Below are positions 28,201 to 43,200 of a stretch of DNA of 64,000 bases, piece after piece (position 1 is the first letter of the stretch; each line of letters starts with the position of its first letter). The stretch comes from Nectonema munidae. Taxonomy: Eukaryota; Nematomorpha; Nectonematoida; Nectonematidae. The position numbers and the translations under genes were made by a program. The stretch lies in contig JAUIRK010000903.1 of the NCBI GenBank assembly GCA_030549495.1, positions 744,001 to 808,000 of the forward strand, read 5' to 3'. Below the pieces are notes generated by a model. It saw only the letters and a list, made by a program, of their open reading frames with translations. It was not told the origin of the DNA and made no database searches.

Positions 28201-31200
28201 TAAAACATGGCGTCAGGAGGATAGGTGTAAGATAATTCGAGGAGCGAAAAGAAACTAGCGAGGGAGTGTGAAATTTGTGGAATAACATCTACACCACCTA
28301 ACGACAGAGCGTTAGTTTGCATGGTTGATATCCGATTTGACAACGTATCGAATAGATCATTCGATCGTGATAAAATTCTAGTTGAACGTTTTATAGCTTG
28401 CGAGACTTGACAGCCTCTGTAGAAGTATCCCTTCGAGTATTCAAATAAGCTTGTCGAAAACCAAGTTTCTGTAGATTTCAAAGTCAAACCTACTTGATCA
28501 CAAATCGATCTGAGATAGTTGATAGCTTTATAAGTTAGTAAATTGAGTGTGTCAGAATTCAAATTGAGCAGGAACTTGAGCCATTTTGAAAATACTTGGC
28601 CATGAGGTGTACTTTTGATAGTAGTGTAACATAAACATCTTCACAAACTGATTCCTGGTGTTCTTAGCTATTTATGGTTTTAATGCGGTCGCGTTGGAGT
28701 CAAGAGGAATTAAGCAGAAGAGGTGTAATTCACAACGGGAAATGTGAAAGCTTTGATAAAGCGGTATTAGGAATAATAAGGCAAATACTACATCATACCA
28801 TCTTACAGCAAAACAGAGACATCAACTTCATCCTGCTAAATTGCGATGTATACATCATACCATTATCATACATGATGTTGCTGCATTTATCATATTATAT
28901 ATAACAAATATATTTGTAAATTTATATTTTCGGTTTCATATTCTTCTATATTCACACACTTGGCTTTGGATATAAATTGAGAAACTTTTGTCAAATATGA
29001 AAGAACATCCCTGTTTTGTCTATAGTTTTCTTTCAACTCTGTCAAAAATTGATCATCCTTTTTCCATTTAACATTATTTGTGTTTCTTCCACTTTCCATT
29101 TGATCAAGTTCAACTTTAATTTTCATTTCTTCTTTTTGAAAAAACTCCAAAACCTCCCAAACATTGGGATTTTCTGCTGATAATGAACTTCTCAATCTAA
29201 AAACTGGCATTTATTTTTAAACCCAACATTATGAAAACAAGAGTACCCGTTATGCCAACCTTCACAGTGATTGTTAGTTCTTATTTTTCTATAATAAACC
29301 TTCCACATGCTTGGGTGAAAATATTGCATCCAAGTTTTTTCAAAATAAGCGTAAAAATCTTGCATGCTGAGAGTGTTTACTGTTAAAACTTTTATTCTTT
29401 TGTAAACTTTTTCAAACTTGAGAAAAGCGTATATTCATTAAAAATACACAGCAAGAATAAAATATAGTTACTTCATTCAAAGGAAGAAAAGCTAAAGAAT
29501 GTAATAATCTTATAGTTGTTCGGAAAGTGACGTTTTTCGAGTACTTCACTTTATACCCTTGATTCACTAAATTTTTGTATATTTCAGAGGTGTAGTGAAA
29601 ATAACATCCTCTCTATTCGCTATTCTGATAAACCTAATTAACCCGTTAACCCCCATGTCGACTATAGTCGACTTTACAAAAATAAAATCGTCTGCGTTTA
29701 TCAAAGCTTTACATTAGATATCGTCTGATTATTCTGGTCGTTAACGGGTTAACGGGAAGAATTAAAAATTACTATAAAAAATTTTAGTGAAAAATACTTT
29801 TTTAGATGCATTCATGATAGCAACTTCAAAGTCTCCTGGGTTAATTCCTAATTCTTTCAAGTGTTTGAAAATTATTCTGAAATGATAGAAAAATAAGGCC
29901 ATTCAGTTCTAAGTACATATGTACACTGATGTCATCCGATAAGTTAATTTGATTTATCATTTTGAGGAACTTACTCTCTAAGTATTCTTGTGATTCTTCT
30001 AGCATTAACTCCAGAAAAGCAGACTCACTAAGTTGATCAGCTCTGGTAATCACATTTCCAATGATTAGAGGTGTAATAAATTTACACACATTAGACATCC
30101 TTTCTTTATAATGAATAATGTCTTGAAATCCACAATTAATTTAATCTCTTTATGGAGAGCGTATCCTGTTGGAAAAACACTCACTCTACTCTAAAAACTT
30201 CTAGATGTAAGCATCGTCGTAGCCTTATTTTGTAACAGGGGAGTTTAATGTCAAGTTTGTTTCTTCTAATTATTCTAATTTTATTAGTAAATTAGGACAG
30301 TTATTGCCATGAATACCCTTAATTTTGTAGGTAGACTTTTGTGTATGTTGTCTTTTGTTGTGAGTATTTTACCATTATTTTGCAGACAAGAATTTGAGGA
30401 ATATGAGTGTGTGACAGCTCTGAAAATCATCAAACTTATTTCCGAAGAAACAGAAAGTGGCTTCAAGTGCTACATCGCACTTGGCATCTCTTATTTATGG
30501 GGAGAGGATATCACGTGCAAAGGAAAAGTAAGTATTTCTTATATTATATAAAAATATCTGCCAAAAGCTCAAGAGGTTCGACACGTGCGACAAACTATAT
30601 TACTGCCATTTATGATAAAATTCCCTCCACCTATGATTTGATAAGGGGTCATATCTAGGCGGGTTTTGACTTTTATCCCCCCCCCCCTTATGGGACTTCA
30701 AGAGGCCCGAAAAAGCCTTTAACTTCACCAATGATTGTAATTTTACTAAATTTCATATTTAAAAAACTTGTTTGGCTTTTGAGTAGACATTCCATATTAC
30801 TTTTCTTATTTTACTATTAAGTCTAAGAGAAAAATTTAATTATAAAAAAAATTGTTTGATAATTTTTTATTATAAAGTTTTCTCTGTACTTGATCTGAAA
30901 TAATAAAAAAAATCAGAAGACAACGTGGTGGATGTCATTGTGTTTCTGAATATACATTCATTTGTACCATATATCTAGATTTTTCTGTATTTTTATTTGA
31001 TACTTTTCTATATTTGACCCTTTTTTGATTTAAAATTGAGTCTTACACTCTTGATAGAATTGAAAATTGAAAAAGGCTTAAAACTAAGGCATGAACAGAT
31101 TTTTAACGATATCTTAATGGATCTCTGCGATTTGTCTAATGCCAATTGTTCTAAGACAAATTTCTCGAAACGTACCATTGATCCAACACTATTGGACTAA

Positions 31201-34200
31201 AACGAATTTTCCAGACGTAGGATTGGTTCAACAAAAAATTGCTCTAATATTAGAGTTAGTGTTAAAAATAGTTTTCAAGCATTTTTTTCCTAAAAATAAA
31301 AAAAATTGGTTTTTAATTTTTTCACTAAGTTTCTATATTGGACCAATTTGCACTGGGCCAATTGGTATTAGACGAATCGTACCAAACTCTTGTCATCAAA
31401 TTTGACGAATCAGTTTTAGACCATTTGGTATTAGACCAATCGTAACAAGGCCTATTCTAAAATCTGTTAATCTTTTCTCAATTAAAAAAAAAAAGTAAAT
31501 TTTTTAATTTAATAACTTTTAATTTTGTTTAGATAAATTTTCTAATTCATTTTTTATTCTATTAATAAAATATAACAAAAATAAATCAGTTTTAATGCAA
31601 ATATATTTTAAATGTAATCTTACTAAATTCGTTCGTGCATTATTCCCTCGCTTGACGGACTCGATGCTTTTTTGACGTAGCTAGTAATCAAACAACGATT
31701 ACGTGAAAATTTGCATAGAAAAGTTTGCCGAAACTCTTATGTAAACGTCAATGATTACTTCAAAAAACTCATACTGAAAAAAATGGGTTTATTGAGAAAA
31801 AAATTTATTGCTAAAAAACCCAAAAATTCACTTAACAAAAAAATTATAGATGGCGTTAAAATTTCAACAATTGAAACAAACAACTTTTGAATGCAGTTTG
31901 CAGACGATTTGTTTACATTTATCACACTTTCTAGAAGTTCTGCTTCTTTTAGAAACACATACGGAACCAGATGCTCTTTTGGAGGTCGTTGGTTCTGATT
32001 CGTTGCGGTTTTCAAAGTCATGGTATGAAAGAATATACTTGATGTCTAAAGGCATTCGGAAAGCATTGCTCTTATCTTCATTGACTCTTCAGCTAAACAG
32101 AACGCTAGTTTCTTTATGAAACATTTTCTTCCACTGCTTTTTGTGCTAGGGAAGTCATCGGGTCAGTTGAATTTTGCAATAATCCAAGAATTCAAAACAC
32201 TCGTCAAGGTAGTTGCAAAAGGCAGTAAATGGCCACCGCCTATTAGGCTTATAAGATCTGTAAGCTTTCAAAATCTTATTAGCTACGTCAACCCCTCCTT
32301 TATTTTCACTGTAGCAGAGTAAGCTTTCAGGCTTGGATAAAACACCGCTAGTTTTAATATTTTTGTGCTGCGAAGATAATATGTAAACCACTTTGAAATT
32401 TCGCTTTGCATGTCTTTTTGGGATGTATGCAGATAATGAAACAAAGTTGGAATAAATTGTATGGCTTTCACATTCAGCTAACTTTAGTTGCTTGAGATAA
32501 GGGCGACGAAACAAATAGGGAACGAACCTTTTGTTTGACATGACTGTGCCACATAGCGACAGATTTCTTTCACTACACCAAATGCAAGAGCGTGGCTTGT
32601 AAAAAACCTGTCTGTATAGACTCCACATCCTGCTGAGATATCACTAATGTCAATTAGTCGCTTTGAAATGTTTATCCCAGAAAAGTATGTTGAATCTTCA
32701 AGTCCGCTGACATATATTTCAGGTTTCAAGCAATAGTAAAACTTGGAATCATTGAGATGGTAGAGTTTTATCCCGTAATGCCCAGGTTTTTGGGGTCATA
32801 CACTTTCACAGTGATCATGCACTTTTCTTATAGGGCTTATTTTGTCATTTGGGTTCCTCTCTTCTTTTTATCAAAACGTAAAAAAAATTCTAAAATTTGT
32901 CCGAAACTTTCACTTTTTGGTCTCCATGAGAAAATTTATACCGTAAATTTATTGTAGCAATGGTACAAATGCAAATATTTAGGATGCCTTATCCTAAAAA
33001 AATAAACAATCTAAAACAAAAAATACTCTTACCCATAATTCGAATCCATTTTATTCTTCGTCATTGAGTAGATATAACTAATCAACTCCACATCAAAAAA
33101 CAATTTGAAAATAGAAAAAACATCTCTCATGTTTTCGCAACACCTTTAGGTCCAGGAGGCATGTTATAAATATTTCTAATATTGAGTCTTTCTCTCCTGC
33201 CCGTATCACTGAGCCTAGGTTCCCATGAAAATTCTGTTAGGTTAGGAGCAGTCAAGTTCTCATCAATTTCACAGGAAAAACTTGAAGAAGATGAAAAAGT
33301 AGAAGATTCTTGGCTTGAAGAACTTTCTTCAGAAGTTCCAGAAAAATCGAATGAAGACATAGTTGAGGAAAGACTCACAACTTATGGAAGATGATATTCA
33401 ACACGTTTACAAATAGAAAGAATTATGTTTGTGATAAATCAGTAATTGTGACATATTAACGTTGACAATAATAAATCTGTATAGCTGATGTTGCAGTGTT
33501 GTACCAGATATGATATGAATGAGGCATTTGTAACTCACATAGAATAAATTGTGGGTAAGGTTGCAGAACAGATGATGCGCAAGTAAACGTTCATAATTTT
33601 ATCTATTTAGCTGATGTTGCAGTGTTGTCCCGCTTATGATTTAACCCTCATCAGGCAAACATGGGTCTATCAGACCCGAGAAACTTTAAAAATGAAGATT
33701 TTTTGTCATAAATTATATATATACAGTTTTGAAACTCTTAAAATGCCTCATTCTACTTGTATTTAAATCATTCAAAAAATATGTTTGTCAAAGTTATTTT
33801 TTTGGCAACCACCTAAAAACTTTTAGCATTACGTTGTAGGTAAACATGGGTCTAATAGACCCAATAAGCAGTGAGCTACTAGTTTTATTTGTAGTTTTAT
33901 TAAATTGTTTTTTTCTTTTTTATATATATTTTATCATGAACATAATATTTTAGTATGTAATGTACTAACTCTTGCTTTTGACTTTCTAACTTTTAATATC
34001 CTTTACTTTTGAAATTTGAACTCAATTGATTAAATGTAATTTTTTGTTGAATTTCACTGATTATTTGATTTAAATAGTTTCTGTTGCTACCTATGATGTT
34101 GTTTTTTGAATGTGTTTTTGGGTGTTTTAGGTGGAAAGACGCTCCCTTTTTTGTAGTAAATTGCTGAACTTTAATATTTCTGGCAATATAAAAAATATTT

Positions 34201-37200
34201 ATAGTGACATATATGCACAAGAAATCATTAATTTAAAGGTTATTGATACGCTAAATGTAGAAAATAGAAAAATTATCATAAACAAAAGAGTGTTTGTGAA
34301 AACAAAAAGGCATGGCCCGTTGGACCCATGTTTATCTAAATCGTAAAGAAAATATGTTTGTCTCATGAGGGATGACACGTTGGTACTGGCTTAGAATAAA
34401 TTGTGGATCAAACGTTCTCAATAAATCTATATGTCTGATGTTGCAGTGATGTCCTGGATATGATCGGAACGACGCATTGAATTAATGCAACGCCTTAATT
34501 ATTTATGTGAATGTCTTCACCAATTTTGTTTACAATTATGTTCAGGTGCTAACTTATGTCTCGTTTTTATTACATATCTATAAATGTAAAGTAAAAACAT
34601 TTCATTGAATGGTTGTGATGTTTATAAGTGTCATAATTTTGATCTAATTCGTAGAAGAAAACTATACTGAGATCATACTCATAAAATATTTTTATGAACT
34701 TAGATGGTGTTAATCCATTAAAAAAATCGAAAAAAATTGATAAATTAAAATCTTTATCTTGTAATTTTGCTAAAATATATGTTTCCAGCTATGCTCTTTG
34801 ATATTATGAACTTTATATAGAAAACTAACTTTGTTTTAAAATTGGACAAAAAAGCATCCGTCAATGGCGTTAGAAAAAAATGTCCTTCAAACGAAGGTTA
34901 ACGAAAGATTTATATTTCTTACCTCTATATAGTTCATAATTTTTTTTATAGTTATTTGTCAAATACTTGTGAAATATCTAAATGCGTATAACTTTCGTGT
35001 TTCTCAAGGATTTTTCACGTGCGATATATCAAATGGTTACCAATTTTGTACACTATGATATCGTTTCCTCCTCAGCAAAAACATTGTTCTCGTAAACTTT
35101 TCCTGATTCAATTTAAATTTGGTATATAGCTTCTCTAAGATATCTGTTTTGAGTTTTGAAATTTTCATAATTGTATCTAGTTTTAGGCTTCACGCGTCAG
35201 AATTTTTTTCCCAAATTTCTAATTAGACATGCTATCTTGCTGAACCCAACTGATATTTTTATGGGGGCTCAAGTTCACGTTTCTTAGAGACCTTTAGGAA
35301 GAGGCATTCTTCTGAGGACTGGATGAAAAATGTATGACTTATATTGTGTTTAGATTTTAAGGTTATATAAATAATGATTACACGCTACGGTTAAAAAATT
35401 GTTTGTTCTTAGTTCATTGCGCCGAAATTTTTATTTGTTTTTGTATATTTTATATATATATTCGTGTATCTTTCATCATCCTGATTCCGAATATGCCAAA
35501 TATATTGTATAAATATTTAAAATGTTTTTTTTCAAAAAGTTGAGCTTTGAATCATTTTTTGCAGAAATAAAATTTGAAAGTATAATGTTTTAATAATATA
35601 GCTTTATATTGTTATTTATTTTTATAACTAATAGTTGGAAAAAAATATATTTTGAGAAATTGATAATAAGTTGCATGCAATAAATTCAAAATTAAGTACT
35701 TGGGAATAAAATTTTTGTTATTCCAACTTAAATTTCAGAAGAGAAATCACATTAAGTTCTTAATGTTACAACATTTCTAAAAACACTAATTTTGACTTCT
35801 CTAACATCAATACAATAACACAGAGAAAATTTTACATTAAAATTAAATACGAATAAAAGGGAATATTACAAATTTTATTGTAGTAAACATGATCTAAAAC
35901 ATAATGTTTCCATCTCTTCCCATATTACACACAGCCAATTTTGTTGTAAAAAGTAAACGAAGTTGTCTCTCTCTGATATATGTATATCAAGTCATAAACA
36001 GAGATAAATGTTAGTATAAATTCGGCTATAGTGACAAAAATTTATTGCCGTTTGTTTAACGTCTTCACACTTTTGGTACATAGTGTCTATGAATTAAGTG
36101 AGGTAGTCTCGCGTATCCAACCTCTTGAGGTTTTAGATTTTAATACTAAAAAATATTAAACACTTACTGTTTGAATTCGAATAAAAATTTGTTTGACTGT
36201 TTTTGGTAAATTATCTTATAATATGATTTTGTTTAGCTTGTTATCATGGATGTAGTCGAAGTTGTTCCTGAACCCGGCCAACCTCTCACGAAGTATAGAA
36301 CAAAAATCATTTGCTCTACCCAACAAAAAGGACCAGTTAATGCGATTGGCTCGTGCAGTGGAGTCATCATTTCCGTGATTGGAACAAGGGTACCGCAATT
36401 ATCGCTTCACTTTATAGTTCATTTTTTGAGAATATTAATTCTAGGATTTTAATGTATGAGAATTAAAAATGCTTATCCACAAGTTATGAGTTTCATATAA
36501 AAACTAGGACTCTAAAAATTACAATTAGATCACATACATTCTAAGTACAGTCGACTACCACTAATTCAGAATGCTTGGGATTCGGCCCTTCCGAAATTGT
36601 CATTTTCTGGATTAGTGATCCCTATTTTAATTAAAAATTACTCAACTTAAATTTTAATTACTAACTTTGCTTACTCGATTTCTCTCAGTATAAACTTGAC
36701 TCGAACTAAAATTCAGTGTCAGATGTCAGTTTAATACTAAAAGTACAACAAAAAATTCTTGCACATTAGAATTTGTAAGTTAATTTTCAGATGTACTGAT
36801 TCTATTGGGTGCAGACAATTTTTTGAACATTTCTTTTAAACTTACTGTTTTAGGTGCTTTGCTCTTTCTCTAATAACTTTTTCTCCAAAGATGACTCATT
36901 AGTTCTTCTTCATTTATGAAACTTTAATTTTCTAAACCTTCAAAAAGCTGAGTTGTTAATTGAATCAATCATTCAATAATTTTACTAAATTAAAGATTTG
37001 CGAAATAGTCAATGTTCCGGATTAACGAAGTTCGGAATTAGTGATTTCTGGATTAGAGATAGTCAAAACATTTTTTTAGTTAATAATTTCCAGAGTTCTA
37101 GTTAATCAGATTTGACAAAAAGTTCGAAAACTTCTCTTAATTTTACGCATATAAAATCTGCCAACTTTAACAAACGTATTAAAATTTTGATATTTCATAA

Positions 37201-40200
37201 AACCATTTTGTTTGGTGTCAAGTTACTAGCGCTTCGGAGAAAGTTGCTTACCAAATATGCGATTTTTATTAATAAATGGGCAATTTCAAAATGCGTTATA
37301 ATTGGAATTAAAATGGTATTTCTCAAAAAAACAACCAATATAATAATATACAGCTATATTATTTTACTTCGTTATAGACTAAGGGTAATCAAAATAGTAT
37401 AAAATAATGTGTCCCTAAATATTTCATTAATTTGTTTTTTTGTAGAAAATCTGTCAAAAAGAAATAAATGTTGATTTAACATAGAAATCAGGGGCGGATC
37501 TAGAAATTGGCATTGGGGGCGGATTTTACTAAACTAGAACTCAAATTTGAAGCATATAAATTTAAGCTTTATCAAAATTTTTAAAACAAAAAGAAGAATG
37601 AGAGCATTAAAACGATCCTCATTCATTGAACTGCGAAGTGAATTGATGTGGTAAAACTTGATGTGTTTAAATAATAAATTTACAAAAAAATTGGATAATA
37701 TAAAAGTAATAAGTGTCACAATTAACTACGATTGAAACATAAAAAACTTTTTAGGGCTTCTTACTTTAGAGAAAGATTGAATCTAAAAAACGAGTTGCAG
37801 AAATCATCATAATATTTGAGTTCTACGAAAAGATTTAGAACCAGAAAAATTTAATCAATTGCCAATTCAATTTAAAGGGGGCGTACGCCGTTTCCGCCCC
37901 CTTTAAATCCTCCAGTGGAAATTCATGTTTATAATTGTACAAAATAAAGTTTTTTTTTATTTTACTATTTGTTCATAAAAATTAGTATTTTTTTAATTTG
38001 GATGTATCTGGATAAAAGAACACCTAAATAACTTTTTAAATTCGTTTAAAAACTGTACATTAAATTAAAAGCTAGTTCATCCAAATAAAACAAATTTCAA
38101 ATAGTTTTTATATTGCAAAAGCTTACGATTTTTGCAGTAGTACATTTCGTTTTTTTCAAGATTCCAAAACATATGCTCATTCGATTCAATTCCTTGATTT
38201 AATTTTATAATTTAGCGAATTTGAAATGCCAGATTCATTTAGCTATATCTGATTGGAATAGGGGTAAATATTGTATGATATTCCTTTTTCTGCAAGGTTT
38301 ATGCACGGGTTTATATAATTTTCTATACAGGCAATGTTGATAAATTTGAAAATTGATTTATAATACGGTTCTCATTATCGTTTTTACAAATAAAGAGGAC
38401 ATTTATTAGCTTAGCCTTTAAATTTTGCAAGTGTTGAATTGTCCTCTCTTTTAAAAATAAATCATTTGAAAGATTCTTTCAAAATGAAGTAATTTTCAGA
38501 TTTTTTGGATAATTCAATCTTAATTTATGAAATTTTTCATAAATGCTTATATAAAATATCCATAGAACACGCTTTATCCTTTACATAAAGAAGTATTAAT
38601 GATGTTATGCTAATTCTGCCCAAATATTTTGACGAGATAATTTTTGGAAATCATATTAAATTTTACGTTTCCTGTGGGGTCATTGCACTCAGATTGAGAA
38701 ATCTTTCTGAAGCAAGGCAGGTCTTGCAGATTCACTTTCCATTGCAGATATACGCATGGACTTTCAAAAACAATGAATTGATAGCACAAGCCTTCATAGA
38801 CGTCTCCATGTCGGTCCACACGATGTCTTGCGTCAGGAATCTCATATTGGTTGGCGATTTGTACAAAAGCGTCACCCTAATTCGCTACGACAGGCAAAAC
38901 AAAACACTGGCGTTCGCCTCCAAAGTAAAAAATTTTTAAAAAATCATTTATATTTAAAATTTAGTGTTGTCCATTTTCATTTATAGGACTTATCTCGCCT
39001 CTCTATCTACGCTGTTGACTATTTGATTGACAATGAAAAGCTTTGTTTCATTGGTACACATTTTCAATAGCTATTCTTCTTGACCGTGTATAAAGATTGA
39101 GATGATTCTTTCTTTCAGATGATGACGAGGGGGAGGGGGGTGGTGATTAGGCAACGTAGAGTAATTAATTAATTTTCTATAGGCTAGTTTCATAACTTTA
39201 TTCATTGAAATTATATTCATTATTCTGGATTCCTTATACATTTATTGTTGTCTTGTTTTATGATTTATTTTATTGTCATGATCAGGGGACGTCAATCTAT
39301 AAATCCTTCAAAATTGACTAACGACTTCAAAAAGTTGTTTTTTTGTAAAAAATAGCCCTAAAAATTTTCTATATTAACTTTTCTCAATTATCAATATTAG
39401 TATTATAAGATACCATGTAATATTTTAAGTATACTCTTTAAAAGGCGCTATCTTTAGACGCAAGCTTTTTAAAAGCACTTGAATTTATCTTTCCCTGGCT
39501 GTTGCCTATGTTAGAGAAGAGCACACATATATATACTTATTTTTTCACATTGATGGTTTCCTTTTTATTATTTTATTCTTCCAGTCATTTTCTAAATTCA
39601 CTTATGTTCAGAATCAATATTTCTACATAAATCAAATGCATCTTTCATTGTAAAATTAGAAGATGATGTTTTTAAATTATTTTATTTATGTTCCAGAATG
39701 AAGGAATCATAATTAAAAACATCCTTTTATAGAAATGAAATAATCCAATTTTTAGTTGGTTTGTGAACTCTTCAGTTTATAAAAGCAATTTAAAATGGGT
39801 TAAACACTGGCTTTGTGGTTAATAACTGTTTAAATTTTTACAAAATCTAAATCATTTGCAAAAAAATGGACTCTTAAAAAACTTGATCTATTAATAAAAA
39901 GATGACTTTTGTTGACCTAATAACTTGGAACTTTTTCACACAAACATTATAAAATAAACTATTTACGTGTTTTCGAAAAAGTGCTATTGTAAATCAAAAG
40001 TTGACTGTACTGACTTTTAACTGCCCAGTCATGATGCTTACTAATGTCTTTGACACTTTCCTTTCGTTTTAAGTAACTCCTATTTGTCGATAAAATGTTA
40101 TTAAGCGAGGAATTAGTGCTGATATGATGACAACTTATTATTTCGCATCTTATCATCATTTCCGTTAACCGGGATAGCAAGTTGTTTCGAAATGGCAGCT

Positions 40201-43200
40201 AATGTCTGCATTGTAGGCAAATTAAAGTGGAAAGATAGTGAAAAATTTATTGAAGAAGTATAATTCATCTTTTAATAAAGGGGCTGTACACCTTTTTCTT
40301 CGAAAACGTCTACACCGCGAGCAAATACACGACAGGTATTCACATTTTAGCTCGATTATGCTGCTTTTATCACCAAAATCCGAATTCTGTGTTCAAATTG
40401 TGATCCTCGATTTGAAAAATATCCTAAAAAAACTTGTTATTTTTTTCTTAATCTATCAGTGGCGTATCACTCCAATGCTTAATATTGTAATGGGCTCATT
40501 TTTCAGTGTTGATACAATTGGTACTCCACTGTCTCTACACTTATTTATTGAAATAAAAAATCTACATCTGTAGAGTTTATATTAACAACATATTTTTTAA
40601 AACATGTTATATTGAAAATACAGATAATCTAAATAAATAAATATATATTTTGATTTAACACTTCTACGCCCCACCTGTTTGTTAGGCAAATTACATGGCA
40701 TAATTATGAAGGTGATTAAATTTGTAATTAAATATATTTATGATATTGTGTTCTTTTTCTAAATTAGATCTTAATTTTTATTTCTATTATTTAAATCTTA
40801 GATGGCTATTTTTTAGTGGCTTATTCAACGAGCGGGCATTGGGTAAAAGCCTTTTCATAAAATGAAATATTGATCTTTTATATTCATCTGCCTTCCAGTT
40901 TATTTGAAATATCGATGTCTGTAAAAAGGCAAACTTCATAACGATATAACCCCCTAATTATGATGAGTGTTTCCAAAAGCCCGTACCTCTAAAAGTTTTA
41001 AACCCCCATCCTCTAAAATTATTTTGTGAATACCCTCTAAGGTAATTTGTTGCATAATTTCCTGATATTTTTTCGCGTATTCCTACAGCTTCTGACAGTC
41101 TGAAGAATGTCTCCATCTTTTCTTTCCTTCCGCAAAACCGTGAAAGTTATGGCGGAAGTCGTTTGGTGCGCAGAGGAGACATCAACACAAATGCTACTCT
41201 CACTCACTTCTTTCGCGTTTCCTGCAAGAAAAAAGATCCCACATCCGATAAGAAGCCGAGCTTGGCCCTTGAAAGACGCCAAATAACGTATTTCAGTAAA
41301 GGACTCTTTACTTTTTTCTGAGCACTTGATTTCCTGGGAAATTGAGTTTATTGCTTGGTGTCTGCTATAATGCGTGCATACTTGCTCTGCTAAAAAACCA
41401 TTTTTAAAAGCACCCTGAATCTTATATTCAAAAAGAGAGTACTTGTTATACTTTTCAAATCAAGCAGGTGCTTTTCATTTCACCATTTTCCAGTGATATC
41501 AACGAAATATCTACACCTCTGTGTCATTTTTGTTTGTGTTAAAAGCTGCCAATGTCTTATAAATAAGTTTTTCCATTATTTTAGTTTCAGAGGACACGAC
41601 ACATTCATATTATAATAGTGTGTGTATCATATATGAGAATTTTTGAAGTTGCTCGAATGTCAATTAATAGAATGTTTATTATAGACTTTCAAAAAAGCGT
41701 GTGGCTTCTTACACAAATACGAAATGAACCGGAATCTTCTAATAACTTTCCGAAATCTTGAATTTTTGATAACCATAATGCTGTGTTTTTTCAATGTATT
41801 TAACTTTTTTTAATTTAAAAATTCTTTTATCGAGTAATTATAAGTTTAAAAACGAAAATAAATACAAACCTTTTAAAACTTTTCAAAATCGTACATTTCA
41901 AACACATTAAAAATAATGCGCTTATTTTAATTTTGAAATAAATATTTAGAATGACAAATAAAAATTCTATAAAAAAATAAAAAATCTTTTGTCAATTCTA
42001 AATAATCGAAAACATTGAACTATATCAGATTATTTTTAATTTGTTTGAAAAATTAAAATTTTTTTAGTATATTTCTGTTTTCTTCAGATTATTTCGGTAT
42101 ATTTTTGTAAAAATTAACCCCAAATTTTTTTCTTTTTTAACAATGAATATGAAAATTGCATGTAATATATTGAACTATTTCAATTTTATGTCAATAAATA
42201 ATTTCAACCAATCAAAATACTTCTAGCGACACACAGGCGCTAGCCTATTATTATATAGATCAGTGATTCCCAACCGGTGTGCCGGGGCCCTAAAGGATGC
42301 CGCCGAAGTTCAGGGTAAAAATTGTATTAATTTCATTCTCTCTGCTTTTATTCTCTAACACTCATTTAAAAACAATGTTTTGGAGTGTTTAGATCAGTAT
42401 TTCTCAACGCGTGTTCCCCGTGCGTGACATGCTCAAGTGCGCTTCATAAAGATGTGTTATTTATTTTTTGGTCGGTGGCCATGATACGTTGTCTTTATTT
42501 CCATCTACCTTGGGGATCTTCCTTTTCAGACCAAGTTGTTGCATGTTATAATAGTTATGATTGGACCTCAATATTTAACAAAAATAATTTTATATAAAAA
42601 GAGCTTAAAAGCTGATTTTTATTTTTTAAATATTATATTGAAATAAAATTATTGAAAAAATTAATTATGTCTCAAATTTGGCCAATAACTTATACACGTA
42701 CTTCCTATCAGAGTTCTGGCAAGACGACTGGGAAGACAACTTTTCAGACCTTATTATATATATTAAAATATAAAAATCGTAAAATGCTAAAAAAACATAC
42801 TTAAAATTTGAAAAAATATTTTACATACATTTGAAAGCACCATTTTAAAAATTCGACACAAAAGTTCAAAACACTTAAACTTAAAATTTTGGTTTTATTT
42901 CATGAAAACAATGTGATTGTTTGAAATATTTATGTAATCTAATATATAATAACTTCAAGCGAATGATATATATCAGAAGTCTGGCAAGACCTCTGGGGAG
43001 ACAACTTGCCAGACCTTATTATATATTTAAATATAAAAATCGTAAAATGTGAAAAAATATACTTAAAATAAAATTTTTCAAAAAATATTTTACATACATT
43101 TGAAAGCACCATTTCAAATATTCTACACAAAAGTTCAAAACACGTAATTTTAGAATTGCAGTTTTATTTCATAGAAACAATATAATTGGTTGAAATGTAT

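Noticed and set aside
29841..30098. 85-codon minus-strand open frame beside the MULE remnant
   Set aside because: I could not match it to MULE, viral or host proteins, and composition alone can explain it.
31850..32322. Plus-strand open frames of 89 and 68 codons
   Set aside because: They are opposite-strand shadows of the piggyBac transposase.
39117..39150. Aspartate- and glycine-rich continuation after CPSF1 exon m
   Set aside because: It meets a stop at once, while the exon at 41089 restores the conserved sequence and phase.
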